From positions 124,001 to 188,000 of the forward strand of contig SADC01001293.1 in assembly GCA_004194705.1 (NCBI GenBank): a stretch of DNA of 64,000 nucleotides. The letters are read 5' to 3'. This DNA is from Ditylenchus dipsaci. Lineage: Eukaryota > Nematoda > Chromadorea > Rhabditida > Anguinidae. Positions 35,401-45,945 of this stretch are shown here, in pieces. Position 1 is the first letter of the stretch. The number at the start of each line of letters is the position of its first letter. The notes beneath the pieces were generated by a model, which searched no databases, was not told the DNA's origin, and saw only the letters and a list, made by a program, of their open reading frames with translations. Position numbers and translations under genes: made by a program.

Positions 35401-38400
35401 ATTGGTCTTTACATCTAGACCTTCCTGAAAAAGTAAAACATACAGTTTATTTATATACTTTCGTCTGAATTTATAGATTTCTTATCCGCTGTCGTTTTGA
35501 CATGACCCAGTAGTGCTGTTAACAAACTGTAAAACTTTCAAGTCAATAAATAACTAGGCCAACCTACCATGCTCTTTATTGGAAACTGCTTTTATTTAAA
35601 TGACTCAAAATAGATCAATTTAATTTTGGCAAAGATGTTATTGTAAGTAGTTAAGGTATTTTGAAAGTTTTTTTTGCCCATAAAATGTGATCAGACACCC
35701 AAAAATGGTCTTAAAATACTTTTGAACTAACTATACTAAATTTTTGTCTTATTGTCTCAGTAATTTTTAACAGAGAAAAAGCTTATAAATACAGTTAAGA
35801 AAACGTTGCACAGATGCAAATATGAACAAGAACGTACCTTGAAAATGGGTTCAGCCCATTTAGGGTACAAGTCTCGCCAGAATGGGTCAATTCTCCAGTT
35901 CTTGTCAAATCGGTCCAGATGGGAAGAGAACTGTAAAGACAACTCATTGGTTTCCACTACTTTATTGCCATTATTTTTTCCAAATAAATGAGGAAATGCT
36001 TGTTTGAACTCCTCGCTAAAGAAGTCCCCTGGAGCTTGAGGGTTGAATGCAGGAAAATTAGTGCCAGCACTATCGGTTTCTTGTTTCTTCAAATGCCAAT
36101 CAGCCATAAATTTGCTATATAGCTGCAGTCAAAAAACGCCAGAAATAAATTTGGATTTTGATCGATTTTTTGCTGACGGCTTGCAATAGTGAGGTTAGCT
36201 GGCAGACTGTGGTGACAAAGGCAGCGGGAATATGCTTTTATTTTTTTCCACTGCTCCCATGAGCTCAAAATAAACAAATGCACAAAATTTTGCTTATTTC
36301 GCTGTTTTCTTTTTTCCCATCTTTTTGAATGAAAGTTCGAGAAAAAATATAAAATCGTCATAACTGATTTTTTCCATTGAAATTGTTTTTGAGGCTACAG
36401 TCGACAAACAAACGCAATAAAAGTTCATTGCCACCAAAATTTTTCAAACCTAATGTTTTAAGGTGTTTTGTTAGTACTGATCCGATAGTCTAGTGCGTAA
36501 AATCGAGGTCATCTCGTCTTTTCGAAAAAAATACGAATTAAGTGGATATATAGAAATTGTTATTATTTTTTTTAAATTACCGGTATTCCAACATTAGCCA
36601 ACATTCTTCAAAAAAGATGACAACAAATAAATTTTTTACATTTAATCTTGAATGTTTGATTGGTGCCTTTTAATCATTTTTTAAATTGAATTAAAAAATA
36701 CAAATTAAAACATAGAAGTTTAACAAAAACAGCTAATGTATTTTATAATTGACAAAAACTCGTTTTTTGTACCAAACACATAAGTTTAAGACAATTAAGG
36801 GCAGCCTATTTTATCTGATCGAGTTATTCAAAAAAATCATTTCCTTGTGCAGTTTTCTATTTTATAATACAGTCAAACCTCGATAATCCGCCACCCCATG
36901 GGACCGATCCGAGGGTGGCGGATTATCGAGGTGGCGGTTAGCGGGGGTAAACTTTATTGAGTTTCTCTGACAGCCAACCAAATCGGGCTTATCGAGGGTG
37001 GCGGTTTATCGAGGGTGGCGGTTTAGCGGGGTGGCGGATTATCGAGGTTTGACTGTAGCAAAACAACATACTCTTGGAACAATGGCATCCATGCGAGGCC
37101 AATCTGATGGCCAGTCACTCCACCACTTGTCTGAATTGCCACGGAACTAAAACTTTGTAAAATTAAAAAAGAAGCAAAATATCTACAAAAAAATTTAAGC
37201 AGTCGAATTTTATTTGTGCAACCTATTACTACTTTTTTAAAATATTGAAAATCGAAAAAATTTAAAAAATTTCTTTTGACAAGTCTCCCCTAGCCTATTA
37301 TAGCACATATTATGGCTAAACTCGCTTATTCGGTGCCCTCCAAAAGCACCATAAACATGTTTTTTTCAACGTTTTAGCACTTTTAACGTGTAGAAAACAT
37401 GTTTTTAGGGCGCGGCCGACCATTTTTAGAAAAACTTTTTTTTTTGACCAAAAGTGGACTTTTAGTGGGTACTGGAGGGTACCTGAATTGCATATTTTTA
37501 AATTTATTCCTTGTTTTACTCACTAGAACTTGGTAAAAAGAGTTTCTGAATGCAATTTTGATCAAGAGTACTTCTCGGAATTATGTCTAAGATAAGTGAG
37601 TACGCGCATCTCTAACCCTGGGTTGAAGCCATCGAAGCCCTGAAGCCATCGGGCTTATATATTTAAACCCGATTTAAATTATAGAATTTTAGTCTTAACT
37701 CTAAAATCTTGGCTAAAATATATGGGAGTGGGCTTAATTTCAAAAAAAACTTATAGCAAAGTTTTTTTGTTCGTCATAAGGTTTATTTTCTGCAGTATTC
37801 TTTTCCAGAAATAATTACCTTATGTGCCATTCCCCAAAACTAAACAGACGACCAGCAAGTCACTCAACACCACAAAAATAGTACTTAGAACAATAAAAGA
37901 AAAACAGTCGTTCCAATCAATCACATCCCACTGAACTTTCTTCCAGCTCAGCCAAAAGCCGACTAATAATTACTTTGCTTCAAAAATCTGTTGTTCAATC
38001 AAAAAAAAAAAGTCAAAAAGCTAAATAAATCCAAAAATAGTTTTTAGTCAGTGTTTCAGGCGGCAAACACACACAACAAACAGCCTCAAAAGGCCGGTTC
38101 TCACTCACTTACACGCATATTGCGCCCCGATTTGCTGTCTCTCTTTTCTGTATAATCGCCTTTTCACGGCAGGGTGAGAGTTGTTTCCAGCATTTCCCTA
38201 CAACTATCCTCCCTCCCCCACTTAAAATAAGTATTTGTAGTGCAACCCAAGGTAATTTTCCTCCTTTGAAATTTGTATTTTTGATGGAAAATTTCAAGAA
38301 GCTGGAGAAAATATATATTGATTACACTTGATCTTTTTTTTGGTGGGTCGCGGATATGTTGAAATTTTTGTTATTTGATTTTAAAGGTATTTTTGGCTTG

Positions 38401-39158
38401 TATTTTGGCCTCTCATGTTTTTTTCTTTATTCTTTTTTTGATTGAAGAGCCTTTACTTGACATGAAAGGATTATTGCTTTGTTTTTTTTCGGTGGGTGTG
38501 GTAGGAGTGTGTTATTGAAAGAAGGAAAAATTTTTTGATTTGATTTTATATTAAAAACCAAGAAGTTTTTGGTGTTGCATAAACAATTTTTGCTAAAAAA
38601 TAATCAATTTTATTTGAAATCACACTGGAAAATAAAAAAGTGAATGATATGTAATTTTTATTTAATATTAATTGATTTTCTAAAAATTTAAGATACATAT
38701 TAAAATTTTTAAAATATTTTCAAATTTTTTTTAAATAAAAAGTTCCACTAAGCAACAAAAACCGAAAAACAGCTCTTAAATTAATCTAATAAATATTTTC
38801 AATAAATTTGCATAACTTTTTTTGAATTTAATTTAGAAGCGTTTTCTCCGAGCGAAAATTATTACGCTAATTATTATTTTTCGTTAATTATCGGCTAATT
38901 ACTAATTGGCTTATTACTAATTGATTGTATTAGAAATTTCAAAGAAAGTAGTTCAATTTCTTTTTAAATGTACTTACTCTGTCAAGCACATCTCTGGGTC
39001 GTGGCCATTCTGTCGGCCAGTCATACCAATCCTTGGAGAACCGGTCTCGCCACACAGAAGAGTCTCTTTCTGGCCACCAGTTGTCGTCAAAAATACGTGA
39101 TCTTGACGAGTCATTAAAGCCATTTAAGCAAAATGAAAATATTGGTCGAAAATTATTT
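32449..39158 (-). CDS. Small heat shock protein (alpha-crystallin/HSP20), HSP-25-like, with Trp-rich N-terminal exons
   Basis: Exons (5' to 3'): about 39158-38978, 37146-37072, 36122-35838, 35424-35271, 34976-34888, 33900-33732, 33032-32936, 32886-32837, 32782-32698 and 32644-32449; every junction from 37146 on is in phase. The alpha-crystallin domain (VNDRGRFAVDIDAYQFRPEE, DDTLLIEGRHEDVRDP, NYTKMYFVRKYQLPTDVFPQ, ISSSIDSRGHLTVEAQKR) is complete and is that of an ATP-independent chaperone. A long Ser/Arg/Asn-rich tail follows, ending RSVRISKTFA. The N-terminal exons repeat a tryptophan motif: DWYDWPTEWPRPRDVLDR, WWSDWPSDWPRMDAIVPR and RIDPFWRDLYPKWAEPIFK. The 36122 exon is open through LYSKF before an ATG at 36107, so 36107 may be an internal methionine or an alternative start. 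The most 5' exon has no in-frame ATG, so the true first exon is unplaced. No frame break was seen. Confidence 0.88.
33988..34339. mobile_element. TA-flanked MITE with CAGGGTGAGTCAAG ends
   Basis: Near-perfect long inverted repeat: CAGGGTGAGTCAAGAAATTC on the left and GAATTTCTTGACTCACCCTG on the right, with TA on both sides, arms over 150 bases each. A solo right arm of the same family lies at 54066-54094 and a diverged left end near 51948. It lies in a small heat shock protein intron. Confidence 0.85.
34601..34850. mobile_element. MITE, TACCGTATT/CTCTA family, decayed copy 7
   Basis: The left end GTACCGTATTATCTCTATCA is recognisable, followed by the family's inner GTCTAATAAACG. The right end near 34830-34850 is badly decayed. 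It lies in a small heat shock protein intron. Confidence 0.4.
36870..37055. mobile_element. TA-flanked CAGTC-type MITE (word GGTGGCGGATTATCGAG)
   Basis: The ends CAGTCAAACCTCGATAATCC and GGATTATCGAGGTTTGACTG are perfect inverted copies with TA flanks. The right 100 bases carry five tandem copies of the word GATTATCGAGG(G)TGGCG. It ends only 16 bases from the exon at 37072-37146 of the small heat shock protein gene. Confidence 0.9.
37555..37620 (+). repeat. Solo half of the TCTAAGGTAAGT core, copy 4
   Basis: It reads TTGATCAAGAGTACTTCTCG, then TCTAAGATAAGTGAGTACGC and CATCTCTAACCCTGGG. This is the left half of the core seen in full at 12935 and 55110, without the right half. It lies in a small heat shock protein intron. 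Confidence 0.55.
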
Positions 39159-39727
39159 CTAAATCATTTATTTGTTGAAAAAAAATCAAATAATAGTGGT
39201 TACAACAAAAGTACAGCGGCAGAAAACTGCGATAAGTACCCAGAATTTTTAACGTGACAAGGCTAAATTTTCTAAGAACAATTTTTTTTAATTTATATTA
39301 CTAAGGATCATCATATGTTAGACTTTGGACATTCTAAAAATGGTTGTTTAACTTGTGCTCATACCAAGCATTTAAAAAGAATATTGTCAATGATTCGGAA
39401 TCTAAAGATCAGTAGTAACAGTTATCAAATCAGTTTCATTGTATGTAAAAGCAAGAAAAAATCGGAAAAAAATGCAGACTGTTCTTTTACCATTTGGTCT
39501 ACACTAGGGCTTCAACAAATGAAAATACAGTCTACCCTCTATTTAACTGCCAGTCTAGGGACAGACCTAGGGCACACTTAAACCAAAAGTATAGCCTATT
39601 TTCTTTATTAGTTACCATGAGACAGTGTTGTTTTAGCGCCGATACCAAATATTTCAGTTTTAATACACACTACAACCTCAAACTTTTTGTAATTATATTT
39701 AAATAAATTTTCAAAAAAAAACTTTTT

Positions 39728-39969
39728 GTTAAAGGGCCATTGCCATTTCCGGCAACGGGTATCCCCGCCAATTCAAATTTTTTTCTTTATGATTGGATTC
39801 ACGAACGAATTTTTCTACTTGGTTTTTAACAAAACTATACCTAAAATTAAATTCTAGACCTTGTTTTGTTAGAAACCAAGTCAAAAAATCAGTACAAAAG
39901 TTGAATGATTAGGCAAAGAAAATTGAATTGGCGTGGGACAATTCAAAACAGGTGGCAATGGCCCTTCAA
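39728..39969. mobile_element. TTAA-bounded MITE (AGGGCCATGG ends), copy 3
   Basis: It starts TTAAAGGGCCATTGCC and ends GGTGGCAATGGCCCTTCAA, with the same inner arms (CCCGCCAATTCAAA, AAACCAAGTC) as copies 1 and 2. The right TTAA is mutated to TCAA. Confidence 0.65.
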
Positions 39970-41017
39970 AAGACTAAAAAATTTCAAAAATTAGAAAGTT
40001 TGTTTAGCATGCAGAATTCACACCAAACAAAATGGTAAAAGCTGGTAAACTATCACTGATTAAATACTGACTCTAAAGAGGCGGAGTGAAACCAAAGTCT
40101 ACAGAAAATTGAACAATGTACTAATGGAAGTTTGGGCATTTAATTAACCAAAACTTCAATAGTTAAAGTTTGAAATAACTAGAAAGTACACAAAAGCGTT
40201 TAACAAATATGCCATTTTCTGCCCAAAAGTTGAAATACTGATATTTTGAGGCAGTAAACCGACCTTAAATACATGAAATGTTATTGAAACAAAACAAGAA
40301 AAGCCCATCCCAATGCGTAGAAGACAGCAACCTGACTCATGCTCTTTTGTATGCTGTATCGATAAAGGAGAAAAAGAAAAATACGAAAAGAAAGGCGGTA
40401 AATGACACAAATAAATTAAAAAATGAACAAATTGGTGATTGTGGGTATGAAAAGGTTGAAGGAATCAATAGGCATGATTGGATTGAGCGCAAAAAACATT
40501 CCCGAAAGTTCGCTACAGCAATTCTGTCAATGAAAGTGGTGGTGAGTCACAGGTGAAGGTGGTAGAAATATGGTTTTTGGTATTGTTCAGCAACACCTTT
40601 TTTGAATAATTTGTAGGGGTTCTGGAGATGGGCCTTGTCTGTAGGAGTCATCTTTAAAGAAAAATAATGGTTGTGTTGCATGCTGAAAGAATTTTTAGGT
40701 GAGTCATTAGAATTGTTTTCGGTGCAAGGGTTTAAGAATTTTTGTTACAGCAAGTCTCAAGTCTCGATATTAATATATTATAAAATAATGATAAAAAAAG
40801 TATTGTTTCATCGAGACCTGCGGGTCTTGTTGTGTTATTACTTAAAAACAAACAGCAATATCAAAACCCTTGCATATTTAAGACTAGATTGACCCAATAC
40901 AGCTGTCGATAAACTTCAAATTCTAGATAAAAAATGTTGTGACCTTGTTGTGATTCGTAAGCCGAAAATGATCAGCGAGAAATTCTGCACCAGAAAAATG
41001 AACTCATCACTTTGGCC

Positions 41018-41462
41018 TTAAAGGGGCATACCAGCGCGTTACACGGTCAATTTCAAATTTTCAAAAGGCGGGGACCACACTTTCAAGACAAAAACATTTG
41101 ATTTGAAAATGTTTCTTTAAATTTTTTTATTATTGTCACCGAAAAAAGTTGTCACGAAAGACTTTTTCTTGTCACCGATTTCTGAAAAGATTTGACTGCG
41201 GCTGCATACGGTCTCACAAAGTCATCAGTGGATGTAGCGTGACCTGAAAATACGAAAAATGAAACGAAAAATAGTCACCAAAAACAAAAAATATAAGAAA
41301 TCGGTGACAAGAAAAAGTCTTTCGGTGGCAACTTTTTTCGGTGACAATAATAAAAATTTAAAGGAACATTTTCAAATCAAATGTTTTTTGTCTTGAAAGT
41401 GTGGTCACCGCCTTTTGAAAATTTGAAATTGACCGTGTAACGCGCTGGTATGCCCCTTTAAG
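41018..41462. mobile_element. TTAA-bounded MITE (CATACCAGCGCGTTACAC ends), copy 2
   Basis: The left end TTAAAGGGGCATACCAGCG and right end CGCTGGTATGCCCCTTTAA are perfect inverted copies including TTAA. The arms extend about 200 bases and include GTGACAAGAAAAAGTC and its inverse. Nothing is coding. Confidence 0.85.
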
Positions 41463-42842
41463 CAAATTTTCTTATTTAAAAAAATGGAAGCCTTGAATTG
41501 AAAAAAATGTAAAATTTGAGAAAAAAATTTAAAATGTGACAAAAAACAATTTGCTGTGATGTTTACACTTCATGTAAAAACAGCTGAGAGAACCAACATT
41601 TTCTTAATTCTCGTGACATCGAATTAGTGATAAAATATTAATGGGCTGCTAAAACTTTGAATTAAATTTTTTTTGTGAAATAATGGCCTCAGGCTACAAC
41701 GCAACAATGCGTTGAATTTGATTTACTTAATTGATGTTTTATGCCAAACGAAAAAAACTGTCTGACCAAAATCTTTAAAATAAGTGCAGTCATGAGTTTA
41801 CTAATGGGGCTGGTTTTGCATTAAAATGTTTCTGAAATGACAGAAAGCTTTGTTTATTGGACATTAAGAAGGCACGAATAAATGCTTGAAAATTGTACAA
41901 ATCGGAATAGAACACAGTTAGATAGACGAATAATATTAGACACATCTATAGATCGGAATTCTGGGACTCTTATTGTATATTATTTTTGTACCGTTTTTTC
42001 TTACCCTAAGACCCGCTCATTCCAGGCCGGCTCATTGAGCCATTTTTACAAAAAAAAATACGTTCGCCAAAAATGTGCATAAATTTTTAACATCTGTAAC
42101 GGCTTTGACAATTCTACAACTCAAAATCGAGGTGGGCTGCTTAATATAACATGGTGGCTAGTCAGAGAAACACGTTAGAAAGCCTTTTTTGGGCTTCAGT
42201 ATATGAAACACCCCTCCGTAGTGTAGAATTAATGGTGGTTTAACTTGGTCCCCCAAAGTAAAAAGTGGAAATTTTCATCAAAACTTTTTTTAATGAAAAA
42301 TGTGCGTCCGCCACCTAAAACATCTTTCCTAGCCCAATCAAGACAGGAGAAGCTCAAAAAGTGGTCACAACACAATTTTTGGAGGACTGGCTGAAATAAT
42401 AGTTTGAATAATAATTAAATAATAATTGCTGAAATAAATTAGAGCAGAGTACAGTCAAACCTGGATACAACACCACCCCAAGGGACCGCGGTCCGTGACG
42501 ACTCACTACCGCGCCGATTCACTACCTGGGACAATTCACTACCACTACTAAAAAAGAGACAGTTCACTACCACCGCTAAAAGACGGGCAATTCACTACCA
42601 CTAGTAAAAGACAGACGATTCACTACCATTAATGAAAAGGAGACAATTCATTACCATTTTTCGATATGCATGAATAATGAACTTAAATTCTTCATTAGCT
42701 GCTGAAATTCCTGCTGGGTTATTCTCTGTATCTGTCTTCGTATTTAAATTTGTGTTTTGCTAGTGAAATAAACGTGTTCTTTCAGAAAGATAGACGTAAA
42801 TGCTTTCAACCAGAATAGTCGAGTCGCTTCCTTCGCCAAGAA

Positions 42843-44543
42843 ATGGGTGTGAAAAATGACGCCTTTCAGGCTTTGCTTATCAATGCTCTGCATCTGGCGA
42901 GGGTAGAAGAACCAAATAACGAAATCGTGCAGCAAGAAAATGAAGCGGTTGATATAAATTACGAAAACGTAAGACCTTTTATTATTATTCTATATAAGAA
43001 TTTTAATTAAAAATATCATTGCCATCGTGAAGTCAGAAAAAGGCAAGGATTGGCAGTCCATAGAGGATTCCAGTTTCATAAAAAAATACAAATGGGATCA
43101 AGCAGCATTCGCAGTGTGAAAAGTACCGAACGAAGAATGATGGTTGCGAAGCTTGTCTCCACACTATTGTTGCTGGGAATTTCTTTGACCAATTCTAATT
43201 TCATAATTCAAATCGCTGTCACAATCATGCAGTAAATCCAATGACCTTCCCGCTTAGCATCATCAAAGCTAACATCAAACGTTGTGCTGTGGATAGTACT
43301 CGATAGGCAAGCCTTTACTTTTTACTTATTAATATTTTTCTTATGGTTTAAAAGACAAGAGAACTACTCAAGCAGGTAATTCAAACTTCACAACCAGCAC
43401 TTGGTCAAGGCTGAGCGACAGAGCTATCCGAAAAGAAACTTGTCGAGAACGAATCAGAAATGAAATTGAAATGGTGGAAGACCAGGACGTGCAAAACATC
43501 GAAATTCCGCGAGCTGCAAAGATGTACATGGATGGAGCTGGACATAAAGAGCTCCTTGTCCTGGGTGATTCAGGTAAAGACTACCTACGTAGGTTTAGAT
43601 TCCTGAAGGCTGGTCTATTTTAGTGTTGGCAGGTGCGAAATTCGAGAAGATCACCTTCAAGTCAATTTTTTGGCGTGAAAATATTACCAAAGCTAAAATC
43701 TCTTTTCACAACTCATATTCAACTTTTATTTTTGCATCTTGAAGCATGGTTGAATTATTGAAATAATATTTCTGTGATTACGTAGATGGCTGCTTAAATT
43801 TTGTCGAAAGAGCTTAGAAGCAAAAAAAAAGATTTTCGAGAAAATTTCGAGAAAATTTGGATGGCCGTTTTCTGCTAATTCTGTTTCAACTGCAGAAAAT
43901 CTGTTATTACCAAAAGATACAATATTAAAAGTTGCCTGGAAAAGGTGTAAACAGAATATTCACTTCTCTTTATTTTTTCAGTTAAAATAGCTCCCGAAGT
44001 TGGTACAAGACGTGAAAACAGGTTGACATATTTTTACGTCATGCACCAACTTCGAGAGCTATTTTAACTGAAAAAATAAAGAGAAGTGAATATTCTGTTT
44101 ACACCTTTTTCAGGCAACTTTTAATATTGTATCTTTTGGTAATAACAGATTTTCTGCAGTTGAAACAGAATTAGCAGAAAACGGCCATCCAAATTTTCTC
44201 GAAAATCTTTTTTTTGCTTCTAAGCTCTTTCGACAAAATTTAAGCAGCCATCTACGTAATCACAGAAATATTATTTCAAAAATTCAACCATGCTTCAAGA
44301 TGCAAAAATAAAAGTTGAATGTGAGTTGGGAAAACAGATTTTAGCTTTGGTAATATTTTCACGCCAAAAAATCAACTTGAAGGTGATCTTCTCGAATTTT
44401 GCACCTGCCAACACTAGTCTATTTTATAATTTCTGTCTTTAGGATGCTGATTTTCGGACGTGAATCTCATATCGAGTGGTCGGTAGATATGGACACTGTA
44501 AACATGGATAGAACTTGGCTTCTGCTCTTCAGCCTTTTGCGCA
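42843..44543 (+). pseudogene. FLYWCH zinc-finger (MULE-type transposon) gene remnant
   Basis: Likely pieces are 42843-42968, 43037 to about 43310, about 43355-43573, and 44442-44543 after an inserted element. In two frames joined at an A run (43080-43086) the second piece reads RGFQFHKK, then NTNGIKQHSQCEKYRTKNDG and CEACLHTIV, NRCHNHAVNPMTF: the FLYWCH C2H2 zinc-finger pattern, with Cys-Cys and His-x-His in order. The third piece (RKETCRERIRNEIEMVEDQD, IEIPRAAKMYMDGAGH) resembles the charged linker that follows FLYWCH in transposon proteins. The fourth contains EWSVDMDTV, which could be the start of a MULE transposase core. A stop in the zinc-finger piece and the hAT-like insertion show it is broken. 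FLYWCH domains are common in MULE-type transposases; a host FLYWCH gene is the alternative. Confidence 0.55.
43621..44416. mobile_element. hAT-like palindromic MITE inserted in the FLYWCH gene remnant
   Basis: The ends TAGTGTTGGCAGGTGC and GCACCTGCCAACACTA are inverted; flanks are an exact 8-base duplication GTCTATTT (43613-43620 and 44417-44424). The arms are about 380 bases each and almost identical, making a 796-base palindrome. This is a clear hAT-type insertion (8-base duplication). Confidence 0.93.
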
Positions 44544-44749
44544 GGTATCATGTCAAGTGTGATTATAATTATCTTACTTTCTTGTCTAAATTTAAATCAT
44601 TCTAGTAAAAAGGACGGCGCGTGTTGACAATGGGGCAAAATTAAAAGAAAAAAAAATTGTATACTAATTGCGATGCTTGAATTCTGCTAAAAGTTCACCA
44701 ATACAATTCAGCTAATTCAATGAGTTATCTGCCAGGCATAGCTTACAAC

Positions 44750-45547
44750 TAGGCTTGGGGATTTAGGGTCCCGGCGGGATCCGGAATCGGGATTCCAAAA
44801 ATTTTCGGGATTCGGAATTCCCGCCAGGAGAATTCCTGGAATCCCGCGGGATTCGGGATTTTTCAAAAAAAAACCGCGAAGTGAATATTAAAAAAAAATT
44901 CTTGTATGATACAGTCAACTCCCTCCGAAGTGCACACCCAAGGGACCGGCGTCAGGTGTGCATTATGGCGGGTGTACACTATGGTGGGAGTTGACTGTAT
45001 AGAACAAAATAGGCTTTTGAGGCTTTAACTTGACTTACCGCGTTGTTAACTTAAAGTCTTTTAGTTACCACGGTATTTTACTGGTAGCTTATTACAGCCG
45101 GTAAAATTTACCAACAACCGGTAAGTAGAATCGGCTGTGCAGTTAACTTTGGCTTGTACAATTAACTGTAGCTTGTACAGTTAACTGCAGCTTGTATAGT
45201 TAATTCTAGCTTGTAAAATGGGTCGCACCCGACTAGGCAACGAACTTTGAAAAAGGGTTTTATAGTAGAAGTGCACTGTAAAATGATAAAAGCTGTTTTG
45301 GTGAATGCTGCATTCCACATTTTTTTAAACACTTATACGGAACATCATGAAAACATTGTAACCGCCTTAAAAAAGCGATTTATCAAGTTCCGGGATTTTT
45401 TCGGGATTTAAAAAAAAGCGGAAAATGGACCGGCGAGATTCGGGATTTTAGCTTTTGGGCCGGCGGGATTCGGGATCAGGATTTAGAAAATTTTCGGGAT
45501 TCCCAAACCGGGAATCGCGTGGGATTCCCGTCCCGTCTCCAAGCCTA
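44750..45547. mobile_element. hAT-like element built from the word CGGGATTC
   Basis: The ends TAGGCTTGGGGA and TCTCCAAGCCTA are inverted; flanks CTTACAAC and ATTACAAC agree at 7 of 8 bases. About 130 bases at each end carry dense copies of CGGGATTC/GATTCCCG. The middle holds a TA-flanked MITE (44912-44997) and AT-rich sequence, including four spaced copies of AGTTAACT with GCTTGTA. Confidence 0.85.
44912..44997. mobile_element. TA-flanked CAGTC-type MITE nested in the CGGGATTC element
   Basis: An 86-base element with ends CAGTCAACTCCCTCCGAAG and GGTGGGAGTTGACTG, TA on both sides, and repeated GTGCACA/GTGTACACTATGG words. It is one of the smallest complete copies of this class in the window. 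Confidence 0.85.
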
Positions 45548-45780
45548 ATTACAACATTGTCTTGAATCAATAGTGTTAATCATTTTTTGTTTTTTTCCGT
45601 TATTAATGTTACATAAATGTTACATTTACCAAATAAAACTTTCCTTATATTATGGCGTTGTTGGCTTTGAGAAATGAAAACACTATAATTTTGAAAATGG
45701 TAGTAAATTGTCTCTTTTTCATTATTGGTAGTGAATCGTCCGTTTTTTACTAGTGGTAGTGAACATAGCTGCACGCGGTC

Positions 45781-45945
45781 CGAAAAACAGCCCCAGCGCC
45801 GGCAATTTCAAAAATTGCGCGCCAGCGCCGAAAAAAGCGACAGCATCGGCACCAGAGTGCCCAAAAACAAAAAATTGCGTCAGCGTCAGCGCCGGTTTTT
45901 TGAACAAAGAAAAAATTGCGCCGGCGCCAGCCAGCGTATCTGCCA
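45781..45945. repeat. GC-rich fragment built from GCGCCGGCG, copy 1
   Basis: It holds copies of AGCGCCGG, GCGTCAGCG and GCGCCGGCGCCAGC in both orientations, separated by AATTTC or AAAAATTG. Open frames on both strands here are a by-product. The related stretch at 49487-49855 has the same word. Confidence 0.55.

Larger units (their letters stand above)
39159..42451. other. Repeat-bearing region upstream of the small heat shock protein gene
   Basis: It holds two TTAA-bounded elements (39728-39969 and 41018-41462) and a CAGTC-like end at 39531. A lysine-rich open frame at 40278-40556 ends in a good donor-like AAAGTGGTGAGT, but has no partner exon and no recognised similarity, so it is left unannotated. 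Any further 5' exon of the heat shock gene should lie here. Confidence 0.4.
42452..45780. mobile_element. Composite element flanked by TTCACTACC word arrays around FLYWCH gene remains
   Basis: A CAGTCAAACCTGG end (42452, after TA) leads into 42500-42660, where TTCACTACC occurs about eight times at intervals of about 20-30 bases. The inverse word GGTAGTGAA occurs at 45695-45770 beside GCGGTCCG, matching CGGTCCG at 42489. Between the arrays lie FLYWCH gene pieces and two complete hAT-like elements. The outer boundaries are inferred from the word arrays only. Confidence 0.5.

Noticed and set aside
40278..40556. 92-codon lysine-rich frame ending at a good donor
   Set aside because: No partner exon, no recognised family, composition close to random AT-rich DNA; kept only as a note.
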